Positions 52,501-57,859 of a DNA stretch of 64,000 nt are shown in pieces. The stretch's first letter is position 1, and each line of letters opens with the position of its first letter. The notes under the pieces are model-generated. The model did not search any database. It was not told the DNA's origin and saw only the letters and a program-made list of their open reading frames with translations. This DNA is from Chrysophaeum taylorii (Eukaryota > Sar > Pelagophyceae > Pelagomonadales > Pelagomonadaceae), in NCBI GenBank assembly GCA_029834535.1, contig JAQMWT010000341.1, positions 237,153 to 301,152 on the forward strand. Reading direction: 5' to 3'. The translations under genes were made by a program, and so were the position numbers.

Positions 52501-53211
52501 GGAACGGCGACGAGCAGTGGTTCGTTGTGGATCACCACGGCAAACTCTGGTGTCGGAGGTGGAAGTGGGTATCTTTCATTCAGCTCTGGTTCGAGCACAA
52601 CCGGAAACAGCGGTGCCGTGTCTGTCGCATCTGGAGCCGCAACTGGTGAAACCAGTGGTTCCGTTTGCATCGCAATCGGCAGTGGTACCAGCGGCACCGG
52701 AGGCAATACTAAAGTTCTCGGAGGGCGAACATCAGAAATGACGGGAGGGAACATTGTGGTTTATGCTGGCGAAGGCACAGCGTCAAGCTCCGGCGTGGTC
52801 AGCATCTTCACCATGAACAGCGGTCAAGCGGGATTGAGTGGCCGATTAGTCTTCAGTACTGGCTCGTCGCGCGCTGGCAACAGTGGTTGCATTGCTGCAG
52901 GTTCTGGTTTGAGCACTGGCGGACGAGGTGGCGCTATATTGTTGGCTGTGGGGAGTGGAACATCCGGCGTTGGTGGCCGGGTTGTTCTTGCGAGTGGTGC
53001 TAGTACTGTTGCGACTGGCGGTTTGCTGAGTGTTTTTGGCGGTGAGGGTACTGCAACGTCTAGTGGTGTTGTTTGCATTGTCAGCGCAAACTCGGGTGCG
53101 AACGGGGTGAGCGGACACTTAACGTTCAGCTCGGGGTCGTCCACCTCGAAAAACAGCGGCTCTATGTGCCTCGGTACCGGCACGGCATCCGGGGATCTGG
53201 CGGCATCTTAA
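34483..53211 (+). CDS. Second giant repeat-protein frame (continuation 5)
   Basis: This is a single open frame of more than 6,200 codons made entirely of 91-residue units, about 68 of them, with no other domain. It spans the end of the 9-unit higher-order region, the segmental copies at 35.2-48.0 kb and the first full 8-unit-pair block. The first in-frame Met (34,507) lies inside a unit, so it is a continuation of the upstream frames and not a new gene. It ends at 53,211 only because a G run at 53,191 is one base shorter than in the intact copy at 48,82x. One unit carries an extra Gly codon near 51,511 (GVARGGGNSG), which shifts the period by 3 bp without breaking the frame. Confidence 0.8.
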   Translation, partial: SASSSGTIMLRTSNAGISGSSGLLIFSSGSAVTGNSGTVIIGTSAASSGCGGAVRLAVGSGTSGVGGNAKVVSGRTTTASGGTIIVISAEGTASSSGSLLVRTANSGLTGTSGWLVFSSGSSKAGNSGSLTLASGTATRGRGGAVRIIVGSGTSNAGGELTIEAGCSTSGSGGMLQLSSCEATATSSGMITVTSANSGMAGDSGLLVFSSGSSVSGNTGTVALGTGPSSHRRSGCLSIGAGSGTSGAGGMISMVSGRSTSVTGGTLRLESGEGTASSSGMITLRTSNSGDSGNSGVLIFSSGSTSTGNTGVVVLGTGAASSGRGGAVRLSIGSGTSGVGGKLEFVSGRSTTVSGGLLVVNSGEGTASSSGYILVSTANSGIAGSSGVLAFSSGSSGSGNSGFVHLSSGSSTAGRGGTLQVSTGSGTSGFGADVFLQSGRSTVATGGICIVVSGEGTVSSSGAVQILSSNGGTAGMSGTLAFSSGSCAAGNTGTLSVASGTSTGGRGGVICLASGSGTSGQGGSINFISGRSTVASGGNVAFASGEGTATSSGTLFLQTSNAGVAGGSGCLLFSSGTSAAGNSGALLLGSQTATAGRGGSVVVSTGSGGSGAGGSCLATSGRSIGHTGGKLTLISGEGTSSSSGTISVQSSNAGIAGCSGRLVFSSGSAKSGNSGSLMFGSAGATAGRGGAVSVSAGSGTSGAGGCLMSCAGRSTSQSGGSMSVIASEGTATSSGVLLVQTADSGASGVSGILIFSSGSAQSGNSGAIHTGSGVATSGRGGSVCVSVGSGTSGIGGALQLQSGRCIVGSGGRVTLSSGEGTQSSSGSVSICSANSGVRGASGLLVFSSGSAKTGNSGALFVGSGVATAGNGGALSLSVGSGTSGFGGTLCFVSGRSTIESGGIILFESGEGTASSSGALHVKTANSGVGGNGGYLAFSSGTTKAGNSGMLCVGTGDATAGRGGAMTIIAGSGTSGAAALVDIFSGRSTVHTGGYLCVSTGEGTATSSGTVSIKTANSGINGISGFLSFSSGSSQTGNSGALRVASGAASVGRGGFVSLSVGSGTSGAGSIMSIASGRSTSVTGGTIQLESGEGTASSSGTILVQTSNTGVIGSSGLLVFSSGSAATGNAGAVMFGTGAASSGRAGAVRLSVGSGTSGIGGKLAVVSGCSTTASGGMIVVNSAEGTASSSGCLLISSANGGVTGLSGRLTFSSGSSNVGNSGSVIVASGSSTSGCAGSIFIAVGSGTSGDGGDVTLFPGRSTHSTGGVCHFSGGEGTASSSGVITIKSANAGFSCASGLLVFSSGTGASGNSGLLLLGSGASSGGRGGCVTLAAGSGTSGVGAAMDATSGRSTSVTGGKVVVDGGEGTASSSGQISIQSANSGVAGCSGHLVFSSGSANSGNSGNLMVGTGVSTAGRAGAVMISVGSGTSGSGAEVVIVSGRSTTRSGGYISTSTGEGTASSSGAVAIVSANSGVNGVSGLLVFSSGSSQSGNSGAVMIGSGASSLGRGGAVRLSIGSSTSGSGGSIQMHSGRSTVLSGGCLAITSAEGTHSSSGSISIRTANSGAQGSSGLLVFSSGTSVSGNSGVVLVGSGAASAGIGGGLSVSVGSGTSGFGGAVCLVSGRSTAKSGGIIVIESGEGTTSSSGALHVNSANSGAGGVSGYLSFSSGTTKSGNSGVLCIGTGDATAGRGGAISITAGSGTSGNGALINVYSGRNTVHTGGHLSVSASEGTATSSGSVCIHTANSGVGGTSGLLSFSSGSSHTGNSGALCVASGVASAGRGGSVSLSVGSGTSGAGGMISMVSGRSTSVTGGTLRLESGEGTASSSGMITLRTSNSGDSGNSGFLIFSSGSTSTGNTGVVVLGTGAASSGRGGAVRLSIGSGTSGVGGKLEFVSGRSTTVSGGLLVVNSGEGTASSSGYILVSTANSGIAGSSGVLAFSSGSSGSGNSGFVHLSSGSSTAGRGGTLQVSTGSGTSGFGADVFLQSGRSTVATGGICIVVSGEGTVSSSGAVQILSSNGGTAGMSGTLAFSSGSCAAGNTGTLSVASGTSTGGRGGVICLASGSGTSGQGGSINFISGRSTVASGGNVAFASGEGTATSSGTLFLQTSNAGVAGGSGCLLFSSGTSAAGNSGALLLGSQTATAGRGGSVVVSTGSGGSGAGGSCLATSGRSIGHTGGKLTLISGEGTSSSSGTISVQSSNAGIAGCSGRLVFSSGSAKSGNSGSLMFGSAGATAGRGGAVSVSAGSGTSGAGGCLMSCAGRSTSQSGGSMSVIASEGTATSSGVLLVQTADSGASGVSGILIFSSGSAQSGNSGAIHTGSGVATSGRGGSVCVSVGSGTSGIGGALQLQSGRCIVGSGGRVTLSSGEGTQSSSGSVSICSANSGVRGASGLLVFSSGSAKTGNSGALFVGSGVATAGNGGALSLSVGSGTSGFGGTLCFVSGRSTIESGGIILFESGEGTASSSGALHVKTANSGVGGNGGYLAFSSGTTKAGNSGMLCVGTGDATAGRGGAMTIIAGSGTSGAAALVDMFSGRSTVHTGGYLCVSTGEGTATSSGTVSIKTANSGINGISGFLSFSSGSSQTGNSGALRVASGAASVGRGGFVSLSVGSGTSGAGSIMSIASGRSTSVTGGTIQLESGEGTASSSGTILVQTSNTGVIGSSGLLVFSSGSAATGNAGAVMFGTGAASSGRAGAVRLGVGSGTSGIGGKLAVVSGCSTTASGGMIVVNSAEGTASSSGCLLISSANGGVAGTSGKLLFSSGSANDGNSGTVCIGSGSAAMGRGGAVRIVVGSGTSIAGGALSVEAGRSTSGTGGMVQLSSSEGTATSSGIIAVTTANSGVTGIAGLLLFSSGSTISGNSGAVALGTGPSSGGRSGRLAIAVGSGTSGVGGIVSMTSARSTTNTGGTVQLMSGEGTATSSGRVSLQTGNSGVGGISGVLIFSSGSAVMGNSGVVMLGSGAITSGRGGGVQLSVGSGTSGVGSKIEAVSGRSTAASGGKIVVNTAEGTASSSGSLFLNTANSGTTGTSGRLVFSSGSSSAGNSGCVCLASGAATAGRGGTVRLVVGSGTSNAGGELTVHAGRSTSASGGSVLLSSSEGTATSSGVVALSTANSGATGSSGVLLFSSGSAVSGNSGTVALGTGASTGGRSGRLIMGVGSGTSGHASCVAIYSGRSTIHSGGKLLAYSGEGTATSSGGVIILSANSGVGGVSGRLVFSSGTGASGNSGLLLLGSGASSGGRGGCVTLAAGSGTSGVGAAMDATSGRSTSVTGGKVVVDGGEGTASSSGQISIQSANSGVAGCSGHLVFSSGSANSGNSGSLMVGTGVSTAGRAGAVMISVGSGTSGSGAEVVIVSGRSTTRSGGYISTSTGEGTASSSGAVAIVSPNSGVSGVSGLLVFSSGSSQSGNSGAVMIGSGASSLGRGGAVRLSIGSSTSGSGGSIQMHSGRSTVLSGGCLAITSAEGTHSSSGSISIRTANSGAQGSSGLLVFSSGSAKTGNSGALLVGSGAASAGTGSALSVSVGSGTSGFGGTLGLVSGRSTVMSGGVVVFESGEGTASSSGALHIKSANSGLGGVSGYVSFSSGSAKLGNSGMMCIGTGDAAAGCGGAIRIKAGSGASGAAACVDVSSGRSTLHTGGYLSVTGSEGTATSSGAMCIQTANSGVAGTSGRLSFSSGSSQTGNSGVLRVASGVASAGRGGYVCLSVGSGTSGVGGIMSLATGRSTSVTGGAVRLQSGEGTAGSSGMISLQTSNTGVCGCSGLLIFSSGNAATGNSGVVLLGTGESSSGHGAGVRLTVGSGTSGVGSNIEAMSARSTTVSGGTIAVNTAEGTVSSSGSLLVNTANSGITGASGRLVFSSGSSNAGNSGNLAFASGTATVGRGGTVRLVVGSGTSNAGGELTVHAGRSTSASGGSVLLSSSEGTATSSGVVALSTANSGATGSSGVLLFSSGSAVSGNSGTVALGTGASTGGRSGRVIMGVGSGTSGHASCVAIYSGRSTIHSGGKLLAYSGEGTVTSSGGVIILSANSGVGGVSGRLVFSSGTGASGNSGLLLLGSGASSGGRGGCVTLAAGSGTSGVGAAMDATSGRSTSVTGGKVVVDGGEGTASSSGQISIQSANSGVAGCSGHLVFSSGSANSGNSGSLMVGTGVSTAGRAGAVMISVGSGTSGSGAEVVIVSGRSTTRSGGYISTSTGEGTASSSGAVAIVSPNSGVNGVSGLLVFSSGSSQSGNSGAAMIGSGASSLGRGGAVRLSIGSSTSGSGGSIQMHSGRSTVLSGGCLAITSAEGTHSSSGSISIRTANSGAQGSSGLLVFSSGTSVSGNSGVVLVGSGAASAGIGGGLSVSVGSGTSGFGGAVCLVSGRSTAKSGGIIVIESGEGTTSSSGALHVNSANSGAGGVSGYLSFSSGTTKSGNSGVLCIGTGDATAGRGGAISITAGSGTSGNGALINVYSGRSTVHTGGHLSVSASEGTAASSGSVCIHTANSGVGGTSGLLSFSSGSSRTGNSGALCVASGVASAGRGGSVSLSVGSGSSGHGGIISLASGRSSSVTGGALQLESGEGTASSSGTIMLQTNNAGFGGSSGLLVFSSGSAVTGNSGTVVISTGPASSGRGGTVRQSVGSGTSGAGGNVVFLPGRSSLMSGGQLSFLSGEGTTTTSGTLCLQIANSGSSGCSGRLCFSSGFSSNGNSGNIALDSGPSSAGRGGAILLAVGSGTSGVGGRVVLASGVSTVATGGLLSVFGGEGTATSSGVVCIVSANSGANGVSGHLTFSSGSSTSKNSGSMCLGTGTASGGSGGILNLCVGSGTSGAGGNIRGKGGRAIAKSGGAVRLSSGEGTASSSGSISITSSNAGVSGCSGPLVFSSGTSKSDNSGGVHLGTSPASGGKAGSISLSLGSGASGAGSSSQLLAARSTTSTGGLLVFFTGEGTVSSSGSICILSANAGLGGGGGGLMFSSGVATAGNSGSNLVGSRESTAGRGGFVLLAVGSGTSGAGGSVSVYSGRSTSQTGGCVDIAGGEGTVSSSGSILVRTTNGGVSGANGALVFSSGSACNSNSGGVSMSSGTSTSGRGGAVYISSGSGTSGSGGAISLFGGRSTAKTGGAISIRAGEGTASSSGAIFISSTNVGTDGTSGILTFSSGIGTAGNSGVMTFGTGVATEGCGGSVRLNVGSGTSGTGGQLEILSGRATSATGGTLELLSGEGTATSSGAILMTTSNAGDSGNSGFLRFSSGTSVTGNSGSIRFGSGSASSGQARKLTISVGSGTSGIGGTFGTTAGRGTQSTGGLMLFSSGEGTATSSGSLSITTANSGVGGGSGYLSFSSGSSTTGNSGATSVASGAATDGTSGSVCIAIGSGTSGTGGNTQVLGGRASEMTGGRIVVHAGEGTASSSGMVRIFTMNSGQAGLSGRLVFSTGSSRSGNSGRIAAGSGSSTVGRGGAILLTVGSGSSGVGGRCFCASGGSTIATGGSLRFLSGEGTATSSGTVRVFSANSGVNGVSGYLAFSSGASSSSNSGSVCFDSGAATGGSGGTIKLCVGSGTSGAGGSIRTSSGRATATSGGLVRLSSGEGTASSSGSISIVSSNAGVSGCSGLLVFSSGTAKTGNSGDLLVGSASAAGGKAGDVTIGVGSGTSGVGSAITLLAGQDAVNTGGHLELASGEGTGTSSGSILLSSANVACAGASALLVFSTGVARGGGNSGTTMLASGVSTGGRGGSLILTVGSGTSGVGGTISAYSGRSTSQSGGRVDTTGGEGTASSSGSIIVSTINVGISGTSGALVFSSGSVCNSNSGGIMFGSGASTSGRGGAIFISSGGGTSGSGGAMSLFGGRSTAKTGGAISIRAGEGTASSSGAIFIGSTNAGSAGTSGILTFSSGIGTAGNSGVVTFGTGVATGGCGGRVRVNVGSGTSGTGGQLEVLSGRATSATGGTLELLTGEGTATSSGAILMTSSNAGDSGNSGFLRFSSGTSVTGNSGSTKFGSGSASAGRSGKLTISVGSGASGIGGTFGTTAGRGTQSTGGVMVFLSGEGTATSSGSLWITTANSGVGGGSGYLSFSSGSSTTGNSGAVSVASGAATGETSGSVCIAIGSGTSGTGGNTKVLGGRTSEMTGGNIVVYAGEGTASSSGVVSIFTMNSGQAGLSGRLVFSTGSSRAGNSGCIAAGSGLSTGGRGGAILLAVGSGTSGVGGRVVLASGASTVATGGLLSVFGGEGTATSSGVVCIVSANSGANGVSGHLTFSSGSSTSKNSGSMCLGTGTASGDLAAS
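35206..38080 (+). repeat. Segmental copy A (repeated at 39,847-42,721)
   Basis: About 2,875 bp recur 4,641 bp (17 x 273) downstream with only scattered substitutions, for example cagacgagc against caaacgagc near 36,152 and 40,793. Both copies are in frame. The left breakpoint is in the GSGTSG codons (agtggaaccagtggt) and the right in the ANGGV phrase. Before 35,206 is a fused unit (GTSNAG-type into GTSGAGG-type). Confidence 0.85.
38380..39846 (+). repeat. Segmental copy B (partners at 44,113 and 46,570)
   Basis: This segment recurs at 44,113 to about 44,922 (offset 5,733 bp = 21 x 273) and at 46,570-48,036 (offset 8,190 bp = 30 x 273). It contains the SGQISIQS unit, the ISTSTGEG unit and the IQMHSGRST unit in order. 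The copies are near-identical and in frame. Confidence 0.8.
39847..42721 (+). repeat. Segmental copy A' of 35,206-38,080
   Basis: This is the near-identical partner at offset 4,641 bp. It is preceded directly by a different segment (38,380-39,846) that itself recurs at 46,570-48,036, so the breakpoint at 39,846/39,847 is shared by two copy pairs. The frame is intact throughout. Confidence 0.85.
43638..44922 (+). repeat. Segmental copy C (repeated at 46,095-47,379)
   Basis: About 1,285 bp recur 2,457 bp (9 x 273) downstream, nearly identical. The left breakpoint is in the GRGGTV codons and the right in SGLLVFSSG, after which this copy diverges to a unit like 19,264 onward. It includes the partial copy of segment B. 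Confidence 0.8.
46095..48036 (+). repeat. Segmental copies C' and B''
   Basis: 46,095-47,379 matches 43,638-44,922 and 46,570-48,036 matches 38,380-39,846, so this copy carries the union of the two. After 48,036 the sequence moves to units not seen before (GHGGIISLAS, then RQSVGSGTSG), a bridge to the 8-unit block family that starts near 48,551. Confidence 0.8.
53191..53194 (+). other. Frameshift: G run shortened (5 to 4)
   Basis: The phrase atccgggggatct at 48,826 and again at 57,556 has five G, here four. The loss ends the second giant frame at 53,211. Confidence 0.85.
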
Positions 53212-53489
53212 ACTTATGTGTCGGCAGCGGAACGAGCGGAGCTGGTGGTAACATCCGTGGGAAGGGTGGACGAGCGATCGCGAAGAGCGGTGGCGCAGTT
53301 CGGCTGAGCAGCGGAGAAGGTACAGCATCAAGCAGTGGCAGCATAAGCATCACGAGCTCGAACGCGGGAGTGTCAGGGTGCAGTGGACCGCTCGTCTTCA
53401 GTTCGGGGACGTCGAAAAGTGACAACTCGGGTGGTGTCCATCTTGGCACATCACCAGCATCTGGAGAAAGGCTGGTAGTATCAGCTTGA
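53193..53489 (+). CDS. Repeat-protein continuation fragment 6
   Basis: About 92 residues of one unit (GSGGILNLCVGSG, then SGRST-equivalent, GEGTASSSG and FSSGTSK) lie between two frameshifts at 53,191 and 53,463-53,469. The last residues before the stop are out of frame. It is part of the array, not a gene. Confidence 0.5.
   Translation, partial: GSGGILNLCVGSGTSGAGGNIRGKGGRAIAKSGGAVRLSSGEGTASSSGSISITSSNAGVSGCSGPLVFSSGTSKSDNSGGVHLGTSPASGERLVVSA
53463..53469 (+). other. Frameshift: ctgggggaaagg reduced to ctggagaaagg
   Basis: Compared with 49,091-49,102 one base is missing and one G is A. The third copy (57,833-57,836) is also one base short at the same place but in a different form. Confidence 0.8.
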
Positions 53490-56400
53490 GTTTGGGCAGT
53501 GGTGCGAGTGGTGCGGGATCGTCGAGTCAGTTGTTGGCTGCACGCAGTACCACCAGCACCGGTGGACTTCTCGTCTTCTTCACCGGCGAAGGAACCGTGT
53601 CTAGCAGTGGGTCGATCTGCATTTTAAGTGCTAATGCTGGGTTGGGCGGCGGAGGAGGTGGACTTATGTTCAGCTCTGGCGTTGCAACTGCTGGGAATAG
53701 TGGCTCAAACCTAGTCGGTTCAAGAGAATCTACTGCTGGTCGCGGTGGCTTTGTTTTACTGGCCGTAGGGAGCGGAACAAGTGGTGCTGGCGGATCTGTC
53801 AGCGTGTATTCTGGTAGGAGCACCTCACAGACAGGTGGGTGCGTTGACATCGCTGGCGGAGAGGGTACCGTGTCGAGTAGCGGAAGCATACTCGTTCGTA
53901 CGACCAACGGCGGCGTGTCAGGAGCGAACGGTGCTCTCGTATTCAGCTCAGGATCTGCATGTAACAGTAATAGCGGCGGGGTCTCGATGGGTTCAGGAAC
54001 TTCGACGTCTGGTCGTGGTGGCGCAGTCTATATTAGTAGCGGCAGTGGCACTTCCGGTTCGGGCGGGGCCATATCGCTATTCGGCGGAAGATCAACAGCG
54101 AAGACTGGCGGTGCCATCTCAATCCGTGCTGGCGAGGGCACGGCATCCTCTAGTGGTGCAATTTTCATCAGCAGCACAAACGTGGGCACGGACGGTACCA
54201 GCGGCATCCTAACATTCAGCTCTGGAATCGGAACCGCTGGTAACAGCGGTGTGGTGACGTTCGGAACCGGGGTAGCAACCGAAGGATGTGGTGGCAGCGT
54301 GCGGCTAAATGTGGGGAGTGGCACGAGTGGAACAGGCGGTCAGATGGAGATTCTCAGTGGCCGTGCGACATCCGCGACTGGTGGCACATTGGAGTTATTG
54401 AGTGGTGAAGGGACAGCGACAAGTAGCGGTGCAATTTTGATGACGACATCTAATGCTGGGGACTCTGGTAATTCGGGCTTTCTTCGATTTAGCTCGGGTA
54501 CCTCGGTAACCGGCAACTCCGGCTCCATTAGATTTGGCTCGGGGTCGGCATCATCTGGGCAAGCTCGAAAGCTCACCATCAGTGTCGGTAGCGGCACGAG
54601 CGGAATCGGTGGCACGTTTGGTACTACAGCTGGACGTGGCACTCAAAGTACGGGGGGCGTGATGCTCTTCTCGAGCGGAGAAGGAACGGCGACGAGCAGT
54701 GGTTCGTTGTGGATCACCACGGCAAACTCTGGTGTCGGCGGTGGTAGCGGGTATCTTTCATTCAGCTCTGGTTCGAGCACGACCGGAAACAGCGGTGCCA
54801 CGTCGGTCGCATCGGGAGCCGCAACTGATGGAACCAGTGGTTCCGTTTGCATCGCCATTGGCAGTGGTACTAGCGGCACAGGAGGCAATACTCAAGTTCT
54901 CGGAGGGCGAGCATCCGAAATGACGGGAGGGCGTATTGTGGTTCATGCTGGCGAAGGCACAGCGTCAAGCTCTGGCATGGTTAGAATCTTCACTATGAAT
55001 AGCGGTCAAGCGGGATTGAGTGGCCGATTAGTCTTCAGTACTGGCTCGTCGCGCTCCGGCAACAGTGGTCGCATCGCTGCAGGTTCCGGTTCGAGCACGG
55101 TCGGAAGAGGCGGCGCTATCCTCTTGACTGTGGGGAGTGGAAGTTCGGGTGTTGGTGGCCGATGTTTTTGTGCGAGTGGCGGTAGTACTATCGCGACTGG
55201 TGGGTCATTGAGGTTTCTTAGTGGCGAGGGCACGGCAACGTCGAGTGGCACAGTTCGTGTTTTCAGCGCGAACTCTGGAGTGAACGGTGTGAGCGGATAC
55301 TTGGCGTTCAGCTCGGGAGCTTCCTCATCAAGCAACAGCGGTTCTGTGTGCTTTGATTCCGGTGCGGCCACAGGTGGAAGTGGCGGCACCATAAAGTTAT
55401 GTGTCGGCAGTGGAACGAGTGGCGCCGGCGGTAGCATTCGCACCAGTAGCGGGCGTGCGACTGCAACGAGTGGTGGGTTGGTTCGGCTGAGTAGTGGAGA
55501 AGGAACGGCGTCAAGCAGCGGCAGCATCAGCATCGTGAGCTCAAACGCTGGAGTATCTGGGTGCAGCGGACTACTCGTCTTTAGTTCGGGGACTGCAAAA
55601 ACTGGCAATTCGGGTGACCTGCTTGTTGGTTCGGCTTCGGCCGCGGGCGGCAAGGCTGGCGACGTTACCATAGGTGTAGGCAGTGGCACGAGTGGTGTTG
55701 GTAGTGCAATCACATTGTTAGCTGGTCAAGACGCTGTCAATACTGGAGGGCATTTGGAATTAGCAAGCGGAGAAGGGACGGGGACAAGCAGTGGCTCGAT
55801 TTTGCTTTCGAGCGCAAACGTTGCATGCGCTGGTGCGAGCGCTCTCCTAGTATTCAGCACGGGCGTGGCCCGAGGAGGCGGGAACAGTGGAACTACAATG
55901 CTCGCGTCGGGGGTGTCGACTGGTGGACGCGGAGGCAGCCTTATACTCACTGTTGGGAGCGGCACAAGTGGTGTCGGCGGTACTATCAGCGCGTATTCTG
56001 GTAGAAGTACTTCACAGTCGGGTGGGCGTGTCGACACCACAGGCGGCGAGGGTACCGCGTCGAGTAGCGGAAGCATAATCGTTTCGACGATCAACGTCGG
56101 CATATCGGGAACGAGTGGTGCTCTGGTTTTCAGCTCAGGATCCGTCTGTAACAGTAATAGCGGAGGAATAATGTTTGGTTCTGGAGCTTCGACGTCCGGT
56201 CGTGGCGGCGCGATCTTTATTAGTAGCGGGGGTGGCACCTCCGGTTCGGGCGGGGCCATGTCGCTATTCGGCGGAAGATCAACGGCGAAGACTGGTGGCG
56301 CCATCTCAATCCGTGCTGGCGAGGGCACGGCATCCTCGAGTGGTGCAATCTTCATCGGCAGCACAAACGCAGGCTCGGCCGGTACCAGTGGCATCCTAAC

Positions 56401-57859
56401 ATTCAGCTCCGGAATCGGAACCGCTGGTAACAGCGGTGTGGTAACGTTCGGAACCGGGGTGGCGACCGGAGGATGTGGTGGCAGGGTGCGGGTGAATGTG
56501 GGAAGTGGCACGAGTGGAACAGGCGGTCAGCTGGAGGTTCTCAGTGGCCGTGCGACATCCGCGACGGGTGGCACACTGGAGTTATTGACTGGTGAGGGGA
56601 CGGCGACAAGTAGTGGTGCAATTTTGATGACGTCATCAAATGCTGGAGACTCTGGTAATTCGGGCTTTCTTCGATTTAGCTCGGGTACCTCGGTGACCGG
56701 CAACTCCGGCTCCACTAAATTTGGCTCGGGGTCGGCGTCGGCTGGGCGAAGTGGAAAGCTCACAATCAGTGTTGGTAGCGGCGCGAGCGGAATCGGTGGC
56801 ACATTTGGTACAACAGCTGGACGTGGCACTCAAAGTACAGGAGGCGTGATGCTCTTCTTGAGCGGAGAAGGAACGGCGACGAGCAGTGGTTCGTTGTGGA
56901 TCACCACGGCAAACTCTGGTGTCGGAGGTGGAAGTGGGTATCTTTCATTCAGCTCTGGTTCGAGCACAACCGGAAACAGCGGTGCCGTGTCTGTCGCATC
57001 TGGAGCCGCAACTGGTGAAACCAGTGGTTCCGTTTGCATCGCAATCGGCAGTGGTACCAGCGGCACCGGAGGCAATACTAAAGTTCTCGGAGGGCGAACA
57101 TCAGAAATGACGGGAGGGAACATTGTGGTTTATGCTGGCGAAGGCACAGCGTCAAGCTCCGGCGTGGTCAGCATCTTCACCATGAACAGCGGTCAAGCGG
57201 GATTGAGTGGCCGATTAGTCTTCAGTACTGGCTCGTCGCGCGCTGGCAACAGTGGTTGCATTGCTGCAGGTTCTGGTTTGAGCACTGGCGGACGAGGTGG
57301 CGCTATATTGTTGGCTGTGGGGAGTGGAACATCCGGCGTTGGTGGCCGGGTTGTTCTTGCGAGTGGTGCTAGTACTGTTGCGACTGGCGGTTTGCTGAGT
57401 GTTTTTGGCGGTGAGGGTACTGCAACGTCTAGTGGTGTTGTTTGCATTGTCAGCGCAAACTCGGGTGCGAACGGGGTGAGCGGACACTTAACGTTCAGCT
57501 CGGGGTCGTCCACCTCGAAAAACAGCGGCTCTATGTGCCTCGGTACCGGCACGGCATCCGGGGGATCTGGCGGCATCTTAAACTTATGTGTCGGCAGCGG
57601 AACGAGCGGAGCTGGTGGTAACATCCGTGGGAAGGGTGGACGAGCGATCGCGAAGAGCGGTGGCGCAGTTCGGCTGAGCAGCGGAGAAGGTACAGCATCA
57701 AGCAGTGGCAGCATAAGCATCACGAGCTCGAACGCGGGAGTGTCAGGGTGCAGTGGACCGCTCGTCTTCAGTTCGGGGACGTCGAAAAGTGACAACTCGG
57801 GTGGTGTCCATCTTGGCACATCACCAGCATCTGGGGAAAGGCTGGTAGTATCAGCTTGA
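53468..57859 (+). CDS. Repeat-protein continuation fragment 7
   Basis: About 1,455 residues of regular units start KAGSISLSLGSG, identical in phrasing to the intact frame at 49,10x. It covers the second copy of the 4.37-kb block and the start of the third. It ends in the out-of-frame tail ERLVVSA, produced by a one-base deletion at 57,833-57,836. The first Met (53,486) follows the resumed frame by six codons and is not a credible start. Confidence 0.65.
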   Translation, partial: KAGSISLSLGSGASGAGSSSQLLAARSTTSTGGLLVFFTGEGTVSSSGSICILSANAGLGGGGGGLMFSSGVATAGNSGSNLVGSRESTAGRGGFVLLAVGSGTSGAGGSVSVYSGRSTSQTGGCVDIAGGEGTVSSSGSILVRTTNGGVSGANGALVFSSGSACNSNSGGVSMGSGTSTSGRGGAVYISSGSGTSGSGGAISLFGGRSTAKTGGAISIRAGEGTASSSGAIFISSTNVGTDGTSGILTFSSGIGTAGNSGVVTFGTGVATEGCGGSVRLNVGSGTSGTGGQMEILSGRATSATGGTLELLSGEGTATSSGAILMTTSNAGDSGNSGFLRFSSGTSVTGNSGSIRFGSGSASSGQARKLTISVGSGTSGIGGTFGTTAGRGTQSTGGVMLFSSGEGTATSSGSLWITTANSGVGGGSGYLSFSSGSSTTGNSGATSVASGAATDGTSGSVCIAIGSGTSGTGGNTQVLGGRASEMTGGRIVVHAGEGTASSSGMVRIFTMNSGQAGLSGRLVFSTGSSRSGNSGRIAAGSGSSTVGRGGAILLTVGSGSSGVGGRCFCASGGSTIATGGSLRFLSGEGTATSSGTVRVFSANSGVNGVSGYLAFSSGASSSSNSGSVCFDSGAATGGSGGTIKLCVGSGTSGAGGSIRTSSGRATATSGGLVRLSSGEGTASSSGSISIVSSNAGVSGCSGLLVFSSGTAKTGNSGDLLVGSASAAGGKAGDVTIGVGSGTSGVGSAITLLAGQDAVNTGGHLELASGEGTGTSSGSILLSSANVACAGASALLVFSTGVARGGGNSGTTMLASGVSTGGRGGSLILTVGSGTSGVGGTISAYSGRSTSQSGGRVDTTGGEGTASSSGSIIVSTINVGISGTSGALVFSSGSVCNSNSGGIMFGSGASTSGRGGAIFISSGGGTSGSGGAMSLFGGRSTAKTGGAISIRAGEGTASSSGAIFIGSTNAGSAGTSGILTFSSGIGTAGNSGVVTFGTGVATGGCGGRVRVNVGSGTSGTGGQLEVLSGRATSATGGTLELLTGEGTATSSGAILMTSSNAGDSGNSGFLRFSSGTSVTGNSGSTKFGSGSASAGRSGKLTISVGSGASGIGGTFGTTAGRGTQSTGGVMLFLSGEGTATSSGSLWITTANSGVGGGSGYLSFSSGSSTTGNSGAVSVASGAATGETSGSVCIAIGSGTSGTGGNTKVLGGRTSEMTGGNIVVYAGEGTASSSGVVSIFTMNSGQAGLSGRLVFSTGSSRAGNSGCIAAGSGLSTGGRGGAILLAVGSGTSGVGGRVVLASGASTVATGGLLSVFGGEGTATSSGVVCIVSANSGANGVSGHLTFSSGSSTSKNSGSMCLGTGTASGGSGGILNLCVGSGTSGAGGNIRGKGGRAIAKSGGAVRLSSGEGTASSSGSISITSSNAGVSGCSGPLVFSSGTSKSDNSGGVHLGTSPASGERLVVSA
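57833..57836 (+). other. Frameshift: G run shortened (5 to 4)
   Basis: ctggggaaagg here, ctgggggaaagg in the first copy near 49,091. It is the same site as the 53,463 break, so two of the three copies are broken at one codon. Confidence 0.8.
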
